This document shows positions 1-5,782 of a stretch of 5,857 nucleotides of DNA, piece after piece. The DNA is from Methanobacteriota archaeon (GTDB lineage: Archaea > Micrarchaeota > Micrarchaeia > Anstonellales > J096). Position numbers and translations under genes: made by a program. The first letter of the stretch is position 1. Every line of letters starts with the position of its first letter. The DNA is taken from assembly GCA_003694965.1 (NCBI GenBank), contig RFJG01000068.1, forward strand, positions 1 through 5,857. Direction: 5' to 3'. The notes below the pieces were generated by a model. It worked only from the letters and a program-made list of their open reading frames with translations, was not told the DNA's origin and made no database searches.

Positions 1-552
1 ATGAAGGAGTTCTTATTCGTAACATCTAATGATAAGAAACTCAAAGCATTTCAAGCGCTGTTCACTTCTTTAGGAATAAAAATTTCAAAGCTACAGCAGG
101 ACCATCCAGAGGATATAGAATCGGCTTCTACACCGATCGAGAATGCCATAAAAAAAGCACAATATTACGTATATTTTCATGAGCTACCAGTTCTAACGCA
201 CGATGGTGGAATAAAAATAGATGGAGCCTTATATGCTGAGTTTAAACGTAACTATGAAGAAATATTAAGAGTAACTAAAAGAGGGTCAAAATTAGAATGG
301 ATTGATGCTTTTGCAATATCAAGTAAAAACGGTGCTCTTTGTGCTTTCCAAGTGCCTATCATATCAGGACGTTTTCTTCCCCCAAAGGAATATGCTCAAG
401 GAAATTCTAGTTTTTTAGGTGAAGATATATTTTATATTCCCTTATTCAAGAAAGTCTATGGACAACTAACAGAAAATGAGAAGGAAAAGATAGAAGAAAT
501 CAGGTTGAGTAGAATCTTACCAAAATTAAAACAGATTATAACTAATCTGTAA
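1..552 (+). CDS. Divergent Ham1/RdgB-like non-canonical NTP pyrophosphatase
   Basis: Family members hydrolyse ITP, XTP and related damaged nucleoside triphosphates to the monophosphate plus pyrophosphate, keeping them out of DNA and RNA; they are cytosolic dimers. The 183-residue length is normal for the family. Visible landmarks are the N-terminal strand and phosphate loop FVTSNDKK (6-13), an IENAIKKA helix (46-53) like the family's ENA..KA segment, LPVLTHDGG (62-70) where relatives have LPVLADDSG, and GEDIFYIPLF (140-149) followed by LTENEKEKI (156-164), like the GFGYDPIF...L...EK.. region. It is clearly divergent: the usual DDSG is HDGG, keeping only the second Asp (D68), and the C-terminal SHR signature is replaced by EEIRLSR (165-171), so the His is missing. 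Substrate may therefore differ, or activity may be weak. The ATG is the first base of the window, so upstream signals cannot be judged; the protein start fits the family. The first 300 bases are about 35% GC by hand count, against about 47% at the start of the thrS-like gene, which may suggest transfer. It converges on the Nudix gene with two bases between stops. Confidence 0.75.
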   Translation: MKEFLFVTSNDKKLKAFQALFTSLGIKISKLQQDHPEDIESASTPIENAIKKAQYYVYFHELPVLTHDGGIKIDGALYAEFKRNYEEILRVTKRGSKLEWIDAFAISSKNGALCAFQVPIISGRFLPPKEYAQGNSSFLGEDIFYIPLFKKVYGQLTENEKEKIEEIRLSRILPKLKQIITNL

Positions 553-554
553 AT

Positions 555-956
555 TTAGAGTTTAAGACTTCCTAAAAACCTCCTTATCACTCCTCTTGTC
601 TCATCACTCATCCCAAACTTCTCCAGCCCATCTAGATCAACCCAAGCAAACTCGCTGTGCTCTGTTAGGCTTATGTTGTCGGGGTCTTCAAGCTCAACTA
701 CTCAGTTGAACTGCCTCTTCTTCTTTCCGCTCTTTGATAGGTAATCGAAGTGGCCAGCGTAGTCAGTTACTCTCTTTATTCGCTGGCTTGTTTCCTCCTC
801 AACTTCCCTATTCAATGCTTCAATCAAATCCTCGCCATCCTCAACCTTTCCAGAGGGCAGCTCCCAAAGCCCTGGCAGAAAGTCATCGCTTTGCTTTCTC
901 TTGAGGATAAGGACCTTCCTCCTCTTGACTACCAAAGCTCCAACGACAGAATCCAC
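555..956 (-). pseudogene. Nudix hydrolase gene interrupted by one in-frame TGA
   Basis: Nudix enzymes cleave nucleoside diphosphate-linked substrates such as oxidised dNTPs or NDP-sugars, using Mg2+ held by the Nudix box. Here the box spans residues 36-58 and reads G36-x5-E42-x7-R50-E51-V-E-E-E, with all metal-binding Glu present; the late Gly of the consensus is S57. The front strand VVGALVVKRRKVLILKR (4-20) and GLWELPSGK (29-37) are typical. After RQFN (81-84) a TGA at 702-704 stops translation, but the same frame then continues for 48 more codons (VVELEDP..., then EHSEFAWVDL and MSDETR) to TAA at 555-557. These 48 residues are exactly the missing C-terminal half of a Nudix fold, giving 133 codons, a normal family length. 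TGG is one base away from TGA, and a bulky hydrophobic residue would fit this strand. The GTG at 954-956 is the only plausible start: a TAA lies in frame upstream at 978-980, and a TATA-like box sits 26 bases upstream, suggesting a leaderless message. It could be a young pseudogene, a readthrough gene or a sequencing error; the 84-residue fragment alone should not fold properly. Confidence 0.85.
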
Positions 957-977
957 ACGTAGTTGTAGATAGTAGCA

Positions 978-986
978 TTATTTAAT
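978..986. promoter_or_regulatory. Shared TATA-like box between divergent Nudix and thrS-like genes
   Basis: The intergenic stretch holds one AT-rich element, TTATTTAAT on the plus strand and ATTAAATAA on the minus strand. Its centre (about 982) lies 26 bases from the Nudix GTG at 956, the archaeal TATA-to-start distance, so that message would be leaderless. In the other direction the same distance points to a start near 1007, giving a leader of about ten bases that begins at the Shine-Dalgarno site GAGGTG (1007-1012) of the thrS-like gene. The minus-strand version is closer to the archaeal TATA consensus. This is read from spacing and sequence only. Confidence 0.5.
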
Positions 987-1017
987 CTTGCGCTCTAAAA
1001 GAGTATGAGGTGCTAAT

Positions 1018-2208
1018 ATGTCAAAGCTAACGCACAACGAGCTCGCCAGGAAGATGGGGCTCTTTAGGACGTTTGAGGAAGCGGGCTCTGGCCACATATT
1101 CTGGGAACCTAATGGTTTTGTTGTCTTCGACTCGCTAAGAGAATGGATACAGAAAGCTCACGAGAAGAGGGGCTATGAATTTGTTAAGACTCCTATCATA
1201 TATAGGACAGAACTCTGGAAAACATCCGGCCATTATGACAAATATAAAGAGAACATGTATTTCTTAGAGGTGGATGGAGAAGAGTACGGGATAAAGCCTA
1301 TGAACTGTCCGGCCCACATACTAATATATAAATCAAGGTTCAGGCACGCTTCTGAGCTGCCATTGAAACTCTTTGAGTTCGGGTTTGTACATAGGCACGA
1401 GCTGAGCGGAGTCCTGAACGGTTTACTCAGAGTTAGGAGTTTTACACAGGATGATTCCCATATATTCTGCAAGCCATCTCACATACAGCAAGTCGTCTCT
1501 GAAGTCTTAGAGCTTGTCAATGAAACTTTCGATAAGTTTGGATTGCATAAAAGAAAATACTACCTCTCAACTATGCCAGAGAAGCACATAGGCACAAAAG
1601 AGATGTGGGATTCTGCTACTGAGATGCTCAAGAAAGCCCTTAATGCAAACAACATATCTTATGAACTAAAAGAAGGAGATGGTGCTTTCTATGGGCCCAA
1701 GATAGATGTGGAAGTGCTCGATTCCTTAGGAAGGAGCTGGCAGCTTGGCACGATACAGCTGGATTTCAACCTGCCAGAGAGGTTTAAGCTTAGCTATGTT
1801 GATGAAGAAGGCAGGAAGCAAAGGCCCGTGATGGTCCATAGGGCAATACTGGGAAGCTTGGAAAGGTTCCTCGGCGTCCTCTTGGAGCATACTCAAGGCT
1901 GGCTCCCTCTGTTCCTAATGCCAAAACAGCTGGAGATAATTCCATTAACAGAGGAACAAAAAGAATACGCCGAGAGCATCTTGAACAACATAAAGGAGAG
2001 AATGCCGGGCTCTAGAATTAGCGTTGAAGAACCTCCTTCTAACCTCTCCAAGACAATAAAGGCATCTATAGAGAGGAGAGTACCTCTTCTCTTGATAGGG
2101 AAAAATGAAGTGGAGAAAGGAACAGTTGCATTCAGGTATGCAGGAGAACAAAAGGAAATGCCAAAAGAAGATTTCATAGACTATTTTAGCAATGAAGCGG
2201 AGATATAG
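1018..2208 (+). CDS. thrS: Threonyl-tRNA synthetase, catalytic core and anticodon-binding domain only
   Basis: This class II synthetase charges tRNA-Thr with threonine in the cytosol. The 396 residues begin directly at the catalytic domain (HNELARKMGLF, matching the usual DHRKLGKEL.LF entry) and end with the anticodon-binding domain (about 302-392). By alignment from memory with E. coli ThrRS, the zinc ligands are C97 (MNCPAH), H148 (QDDSHIF) and H274 (VHRAILG). Motif 2 carries R126 (VHRHELSG), the threonine/ATP pocket has Q144, D146, Y225, K228 (FYGPK) and Q247, and motif 3 has S280 and R283. All expected catalytic residues are therefore present. TGS and N2 editing domains (bacterial) or the DTD-like editing domain (euryarchaeal) are absent, where full enzymes exceed 600 residues. 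It is not a truncation artefact: an in-frame TGA lies at 1006-1008 and a good Shine-Dalgarno site, GAGGTG, sits five bases before the ATG. The layout resembles the crenarchaeal ThrS-cat proteins, which rely on a separate editing protein; no such gene is in this window. The next gene starts 53 bases downstream. Confidence 0.95.
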   Translation: MSKLTHNELARKMGLFRTFEEAGSGHIFWEPNGFVVFDSLREWIQKAHEKRGYEFVKTPIIYRTELWKTSGHYDKYKENMYFLEVDGEEYGIKPMNCPAHILIYKSRFRHASELPLKLFEFGFVHRHELSGVLNGLLRVRSFTQDDSHIFCKPSHIQQVVSEVLELVNETFDKFGLHKRKYYLSTMPEKHIGTKEMWDSATEMLKKALNANNISYELKEGDGAFYGPKIDVEVLDSLGRSWQLGTIQLDFNLPERFKLSYVDEEGRKQRPVMVHRAILGSLERFLGVLLEHTQGWLPLFLMPKQLEIIPLTEEQKEYAESILNNIKERMPGSRISVEEPPSNLSKTIKASIERRVPLLLIGKNEVEKGTVAFRYAGEQKEMPKEDFIDYFSNEAEI

Positions 2209-2261
2209 AGAGGCTAAAATACGCCAAGGTTCTTATTAGTTTTGTTCCATAAGTATATACT

Positions 2262-3674
2262 ATGAGAAACAGAAGATTCACAAACAGCACTGCTAAAAAT
2301 AGTAATAGAGACAGTGGAGGACTTAGCTTCAAGAAGGCAAAGGAGGAGGTAGAGAGATTATTACCACATGCCAGAATTTCAATACAGTTCCCCAAAGCAT
2401 TGGAAGACATTAGAGGCGAGTGGAGGGAAAGGCTTGTCAAGGCATTAGAAAAACTTCATAAGAGAGTAGGGGAAGATGAGTTAAGAGACCTCCATGTCAT
2501 ATTTGATAATCCGAGATGGACTACTGGGATTGCTGAGATGATCGCTCAAATAAATGGGTGGGAGATACCCCACAAAAGCATTGCAAAGTTCGCAACCCTC
2601 CTCGTAAAACTGTCGCAAAAAAATAACTTCAAGAGGTCTTGGTTATGGGACAATGTCTTACCACTGACAATAAAAATTAAGGAAGACTTAGAGGATAGAT
2701 TGCTCGACGAAATAAAATATGTTGAAGCTGAAGAAGATGACGAATGGGATAGTGCATATTATATTGTGGGATGTAAGCCTTGTGTTAATATAGTTGATAT
2801 GAATAAAAAGCTTATAGAGAGACTGGGCAACTATATAGATGTAATGATAGCGATAGTTGAAAGTGTGGATTTCCAACTTGGGAAATTAAACAGGAGGAAT
2901 GTGGATGCACTCTACAAGCTCATGTACTATTACATACCTTATTTTAAAAACTGGGGAGAGTGCGAGTATTACGATAATAGACATCTCCAAGATATCTATG
3001 ATGAACTTGAAGGGCTCAGAATGAAAGGCATAGAGTTTGATCCTTCTGATTATATCAGTGGGCCAAGCTATGAGGAGATTATGCTTGGCGCCTCAAGAAA
3101 GACTTTGGAAGACTTTGCCTTCAAAAGCATTTATGGTATGCTCTCTACAGAAGATATGGGAATAGATGCAGTAGTAGCTATTTTGCTACCTACAACTAAG
3201 GCCCTCTCTAACATCCTTGATGGGATATATCTTGAGTACGGGCTTGATGAAGAAGAGCACGTAAAAAGGACAGAAGATTTTTTCTACAGCATATATGGAT
3301 ATATTGATTATGGGGCGGATATTAGGTTGCTCAATTTTATCAAGAGGGCTCTCGAAAAAGTTGAAAAATTGCATGTTGAGAGACAGCAAACTGCATTGGA
3401 CAGCGTCCTTAGTTTTATGAATATAATTGGCGAGATAGTATTGAATGAAAGTCATGAGTACTTGACAGAGGAGAGTATGGAGTGGAGAAGAGAGGAGTCT
3501 AAAGGAACTGAATATCTAGAAAAAATAGAAGCTCAATATGCTCTTGAGACATACTTGAGGGAGAAGGACCTAATTGATTATAACAATTTTATAGCATATA
3601 TGGAAGAGGAGGAGAGAAAGCACGGAACCCTAAAGGCAATTGGGAATTTTTTAGAGCTGTATAAACCAAAATAA
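2262..3674 (+). CDS. Unrecognised 470-residue acidic, mainly helical protein
   Basis: I do not recognise a family. The protein has no signal peptide or membrane segment, so it is probably cytoplasmic. The first 20 residues are polar and Asn/Ser-rich and likely disordered (RNRRFTNSTAKN). The rest looks like successive amphipathic helices rich in Glu, Lys and Leu, for example WRERLVKALEKLHKRV (54-69), FIKRALEKVEKLHVERQQ (359-376) and MEEEERKHGTLKAIGNF (447-463), suggesting an alpha-helical scaffold. An acidic patch, EAEEDDEWD (155-163), precedes a single CxxC (C171, C174); with only C234 besides, a structural zinc site is not evident. An in-frame TAA at 2250-2252 makes the ATG at 2262 the first possible start. 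No Shine-Dalgarno site precedes it; a weak TATA-like CTTATTAG (2232-2239) lies at the right distance for a leaderless start. Codon use and GC look like the following genes. It stands 53 bases after the thrS-like gene and 28 before the acetyltransferase gene, so co-transcription with the latter is possible. The long intact frame in a gene-dense region supports a real gene. Confidence 0.8.
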   Translation: MRNRRFTNSTAKNSNRDSGGLSFKKAKEEVERLLPHARISIQFPKALEDIRGEWRERLVKALEKLHKRVGEDELRDLHVIFDNPRWTTGIAEMIAQINGWEIPHKSIAKFATLLVKLSQKNNFKRSWLWDNVLPLTIKIKEDLEDRLLDEIKYVEAEEDDEWDSAYYIVGCKPCVNIVDMNKKLIERLGNYIDVMIAIVESVDFQLGKLNRRNVDALYKLMYYYIPYFKNWGECEYYDNRHLQDIYDELEGLRMKGIEFDPSDYISGPSYEEIMLGASRKTLEDFAFKSIYGMLSTEDMGIDAVVAILLPTTKALSNILDGIYLEYGLDEEEHVKRTEDFFYSIYGYIDYGADIRLLNFIKRALEKVEKLHVERQQTALDSVLSFMNIIGEIVLNESHEYLTEESMEWRREESKGTEYLEKIEAQYALETYLREKDLIDYNNFIAYMEEEERKHGTLKAIGNFLELYKPK

Positions 3675-3682
3675 TTATATAA
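3675..3682 (+). promoter_or_regulatory. TATA-like box before the GNAT gene
   Basis: TTATATAA begins directly after the stop of the 470-residue gene. Its centre lies about 25 bases before the ATG at 3703, so a transcript from it would start at or within a base or two of that codon. A Shine-Dalgarno-like GGAGTGAT (3689-3696) lies between box and start and could only be used by longer transcripts reading through from upstream. Confidence 0.5.
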
Positions 3683-3702
3683 CATAATGGAGTGATAGCT
3701 AA

Positions 3703-4224
3703 ATGCTAACAATAAAAGTAATTGAGAGTGGAGAGGAGTTCAAGAAACTCGTCAAGCCGGAAGATGCATTAGAAGTAATAAACTCATTAGTTGAGGAAAG
3801 GGCATATATACTTGTTGATGAGAAGCAGACGATTAAGGATGAGGTGGCTTGGGTTGAGAGTAACGCTAAGGCAATAGACAAGGGCACTGTCGTCTTTGTT
3901 GGTTTGTTTGATGGCACTAAGTATACCGGTGGAGTTGAAGCGCGCAGGAAAAAATGGAGGGAGCGCCACAATGTAGATTTTGGGATAGCCATAAGAAAAG
4001 AATACCGTGGAGGGGGTTGGGGCAAGAAACTCCTCCTCACAGCAATAGATGGAGCTAAGAAAAAGCTGAACCCTCACAAGATGTGGATAGAGTACATAGA
4101 TGGTAACGAGATAGCTAAGAATTTCTATGAGAAGTGTGGATTTGTAGAGGTGGCTAGGCTAAAAGAATATGTCTATTACGAAGGGCAGTGGAAGGATAGA
4201 GTAATAATGGAGTTGCTGGAATGA
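3703..4224 (+). CDS. GNAT-family N-acetyltransferase
   Basis: GNAT enzymes move the acetyl group of acetyl-CoA to an amine of a small molecule or protein; this one should be a soluble cytosolic protein. The 173-residue length is typical. Motif A is clear: the strand VDFGIAIRKEYRG (91-103) leads into the pyrophosphate-binding loop R102-G-G-G-W-G107, the RxxGxG pattern, followed by helix KKLLLTAIDGAKK (108-120). Motif B is NEIAKNFYEKCGFVEV (135-150), with Y142 in the usual catalytic-Tyr position. The ending EYVYYEGQWKDRVIMELL (155-172) resembles small-molecule acetyltransferases of the YhhY/RimJ-like groups, but the substrate cannot be told from sequence. The N-terminal third (about 1-60) is less typical. 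ATG is supported by GGAGTGAT six bases upstream and a TATA-like box 25 bases upstream. The stop TGA overlaps the ATG of the next gene (ATGA), so the two are probably translated together. Confidence 0.9.
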   Translation: MLTIKVIESGEEFKKLVKPEDALEVINSLVEERAYILVDEKQTIKDEVAWVESNAKAIDKGTVVFVGLFDGTKYTGGVEARRKKWRERHNVDFGIAIRKEYRGGGWGKKLLLTAIDGAKKKLNPHKMWIEYIDGNEIAKNFYEKCGFVEVARLKEYVYYEGQWKDRVIMELLE

Positions 4225-4517
4225 AGAGGAATTTCATAAGGAATAAGGAGGATTTCACGTGTGTTAATTGCGGTGAAAGAGTAGAGGGAAACGGCTACAC
4301 TAACCACTGTCCAAAATGCCTATGGAGCAAGCACGTTGATATACTGCCCGGAGATAGGAAGAGCAAGTGCAGCTCTCCTATGGAACCCATAGCCGTATCC
4401 TATGAAGGTTATGAGTTCTACATAATGCATAGATGCACTGCATGCAATAAAATAAAGAGGAATAGAGCATCCCCAAAAGACAACAAAGATGCCCTCTATT
4501 CCCTAGTCCTCTCTTAG
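4221..4517 (+). CDS. RNHCP-family zinc-binding protein
   Basis: A 98-residue protein matching the RNHCP domain family, whose function is unknown. The order of motifs is characteristic: DFTCVNCG (11-18), TNHCPKCLWSKHVD (27-40), LPGDRKSKC (42-50), M54-EPI and the closing HRCTACNKIKRNRASP (70-85). Cysteines C14, C17, C30, C33, C50, C72 and C75, with H29, H38 and H70, can supply one or two zinc sites. The name-giving RNHCP motif is TNHCP here, so its Arg is replaced by T27; the rest of the motif is intact. The basic tail of the domain (KIKRNR) would suit nucleic-acid binding, but that is only a guess. Its ATG overlaps the acetyltransferase stop by four bases, and GGAG (4209-4212) lies eight bases upstream, so it depends on translation of that gene. 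Its stop overlaps the end of the convergent PH-domain gene. Confidence 0.9.
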   Translation: MKRNFIRNKEDFTCVNCGERVEGNGYTNHCPKCLWSKHVDILPGDRKSKCSSPMEPIAVSYEGYEFYIMHRCTACNKIKRNRASPKDNKDALYSLVLS

Positions 4518-4981
4518 AGTCCTTGCTTGCCAGAGATCTTCTCCATTATCTTGTCTCTGAACTGCATTGCCTTGTCAACTGGCACTGCTGGAATGAGGCC
4601 TTCTGCTCTGTTGACGCCCGAGGTTCCAGCAGTCTCTATCTGCAATGTTGAATAGCCGAAAATCCTAGCAAATATCCCTCTGACAACATTGACATTTTGG
4701 ACCCTGCCATAAGGTATAGACACATACTTCTTGTAGATGACTCCCCTCTCTATATTGACCTCCCTCTCTCCTATATCATAGGAGTAATTGTCATATGAGA
4801 GCCTTGCCCACACATAAGACACTATAAGGAGTAGAACGCTAAACCCCAAGAACAGAGGTAGGCCTATTCCAGGGTCTTGCACAAGGTATATCCATAAGAC
4901 ATAGCCTATCAAGACAAACCAGAAGATGAAAGTCGCTACCGTCCATTGCCACACAATTCCTTCGTGTAATTTTTCTTTCAC
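4514..4981 (-). CDS. Membrane protein with bacterial-type PH domain (DUF304/bPH2, YdbS-like)
   Basis: A 155-residue protein with two adjacent membrane helices, about 14-34 (WTVATFIFWF...) and 41-59 (FLGFSVLLLIVSYVWA), joined by a short QDPGIG turn. A bPH2 domain follows from about 62 to 147. The domain hallmarks are YDIGEREVNIERGVI (68-82), VSIPYGRVQNVNVVRG (87-102), IFGYSTLQIETAG (107-119) and the closing helix VDKAMQFRDKIMEKI (135-149). In the YdbS/YdbT group such domains face the cytoplasm next to membrane helices; their biochemical role is not established. It is half of the two-protein YdbS/YdbT arrangement, with no partner gene here. The start is GTG: the ATG one base upstream in another frame is followed at once by TGA, while GAGGTGAT lies just before GTG. 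It lies 14 bases downstream of the lipoprotein gene on the same strand, so the two probably form an operon and may act together at the cell envelope. Confidence 0.9.
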   Translation of the reverse strand: MKEKLHEGIVWQWTVATFIFWFVLIGYVLWIYLVQDPGIGLPLFLGFSVLLLIVSYVWARLSYDNYSYDIGEREVNIERGVIYKKYVSIPYGRVQNVNVVRGIFARIFGYSTLQIETAGTSGVNRAEGLIPAVPVDKAMQFRDKIMEKISGKQGL

Positions 4982-4984
4982 ATA

Positions 4985-4992
4985 ATCACCTC
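4985..4992 (-). promoter_or_regulatory. Strong Shine-Dalgarno site fixing the GTG start of the PH-domain gene
   Basis: The minus strand reads GAGGTGAT, a full match to part of the AGGAGGTGAT consensus. It falls between the lipoprotein stop (4996-4998) and the GTG at 4981-4979, three bases from the end of the match. It selects GTG over the out-of-frame ATG beside it. It also shows that internal genes of this organism's operons use leadered initiation, while first genes may be leaderless. Confidence 0.75.
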
Positions 4993-4995
4993 AAA

Positions 4996-5676
4996 TCAAG
5001 AACAAACATTATTGTTGGCTGCTAATATGGCAGTTATATTATACGGGTTGCCAACAGCATCATTGCCAAGAGCCCTAGCCTCCTCTATCCTCTTGTTCTC
5101 CTCTCCAAGGAAGCTAGCCAGCTCTTCTTTGTTGAAGCTATACTCTTCACATAAGATAAATACATTATCATAGGGAATGCTGGGATAGTTGAGTATAACT
5201 CTTAGAGTTGGGCAGTAGGAACTATCTGGAGTAGTTGCGCACTCTCTCTTCACATAACTGAAGATCGCACTTCCTATTGGTCCCTCATATTTTTCAACAG
5301 CACCAACATTGATAATTTTACCTTGGCTATCTGCATATGTCTTGTTGACCAAAATCCAGTCTCCAAAATCATTGTCATATAATGTAGCTAGTTGCTCCGT
5401 CGGTGCATCTACCTTGTAGATGTAGTCCCAGACAGTTATATTACCTAAGTTGTGCGTTATGTTTCCCTCTCTGCCAACGGGCAAGTCCTGTGTTGTATTT
5501 GTTGAAGCAACGAGAACTCCCTTATAAGGAGAAAACGCTGAGAGTGAATCAGGTAACTGCTTTACCTTCCCTGCTATCTCTCCTATGGTGGGAGGCATTG
5601 TACTTGGTCCCAAGCATCCAGCCACTAACAAAAATAAAGATGTCATAACTAAATAAGCTAACTTATTACCTTCCAT
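4996..5676 (-). CDS. Secreted, lipid-anchored surface protein of unknown function
   Basis: The 226-residue product starts with a lipoprotein signal peptide: a short charged start, the hydrophobic run LAYLVMTSLFLL (6-17) and lipobox LVAGC, giving a predicted lipid-modified C21 followed by LGPST. The mature part should therefore sit outside the cell on the membrane. It has five Asn-X-Thr sequons (N60, N72, N79, N111, N213), consistent with archaeal N-glycosylation, and four other cysteines (C146, C155, C176, C225) that could pair as two disulfides. The last 60 residues include a charged helix, KEELASFLGEENKRIEEARALG. No known domain is recognised in the body. I place the start at the ATG (5674-5676) rather than the TTG nine bases further upstream (5683-5685): a BRE-like GAAAACA and TATA-like TTTAAGTA lie about 25 bases before the ATG, so the TTG would not be transcribed. 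The gene ends in TGA and is followed after 14 bases by the PH-domain gene, a likely partner. Confidence 0.85.
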   Translation of the reverse strand: MEGNKLAYLVMTSLFLLVAGCLGPSTMPPTIGEIAGKVKQLPDSLSAFSPYKGVLVASTNTTQDLPVGREGNITHNLGNITVWDYIYKVDAPTEQLATLYDNDFGDWILVNKTYADSQGKIINVGAVEKYEGPIGSAIFSYVKRECATTPDSSYCPTLRVILNYPSIPYDNVFILCEEYSFNKEELASFLGEENKRIEEARALGNDAVGNPYNITAILAANNNVCS

Positions 5677-5696
5677 AAACAACAATTATAGGAGCA

Positions 5697-5704
5697 TACT
5701 TAAA
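5697..5704 (-). promoter_or_regulatory. TATA-like box (with BRE-like purines) for the lipoprotein/PH operon
   Basis: The minus strand reads GAGAAAACA then TTTAAGTA. The TATA-like part is centred about 25 bases before the ATG at 5676, placing transcription start at or next to that codon, so the operon's first message would be leaderless. No Shine-Dalgarno site precedes either candidate start, which fits. The box lies inside the 3' end of the possible upstream coding remnant. Confidence 0.55.
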
Positions 5705-5763
5705 TGTTTTCTCTTTCCTCTTCTTGCCAGATTATTAATTAAATGCGCTCCGGCCACCTTTAG

Positions 5764-5782
5764 AAAAGGTTCCCGACCTTTT
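5764..5782. repeat. Inverted repeat AAAAGGT-TCCCG-ACCTTTT
   Basis: A perfect seven-base stem with a five-base loop, upstream of the lipoprotein promoter. Two more inverted repeats follow within 70 bases: GGCC-TTC-GGCC at 5811-5821 and TAGATG-CTCTCCGA-CATCTA at 5831-5850. They could be operators, transcript hairpins or by-products of the possible coding remnant. There is no T-run that would mark a clear terminator. Confidence 0.45.

Noticed and set aside
702..704. TGA read as Trp under an alternative genetic code
   Set aside because: TGA ends the acetyltransferase gene in a tidy ATGA overlap, and ends the lipoprotein gene just before a strong Shine-Dalgarno site. Tryptophan is TGG wherever I checked in the other genes.
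702..704. TGA as selenocysteine
   Set aside because: The position is a structural strand in Nudix proteins with no known Cys or Sec, and I see no selenocysteine-type hairpin evidence just after the gene.
750..962. Plus-strand open frame of 70 codons within the Nudix region
   Set aside because: It is antisense to conserved Nudix sequence and has no motif or ribosome binding site.
2253..2260. GTATATAC as TATA box of the 470-residue gene
   Set aside because: It touches the start codon, so transcription from it would begin about 20 bases inside the gene, and no good in-frame start follows nearby.
3699..4077. Long minus-strand open frames opposite the acetyltransferase gene
   Set aside because: They are antisense shadows of a gene with clear GNAT motifs and encode low-complexity Ser/Leu-rich sequence.
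5683..5685. TTG as the lipoprotein start
   Set aside because: It lies too close to the TATA-like box to be transcribed, has no Shine-Dalgarno site, and the ATG three codons later gives an equally good signal peptide.
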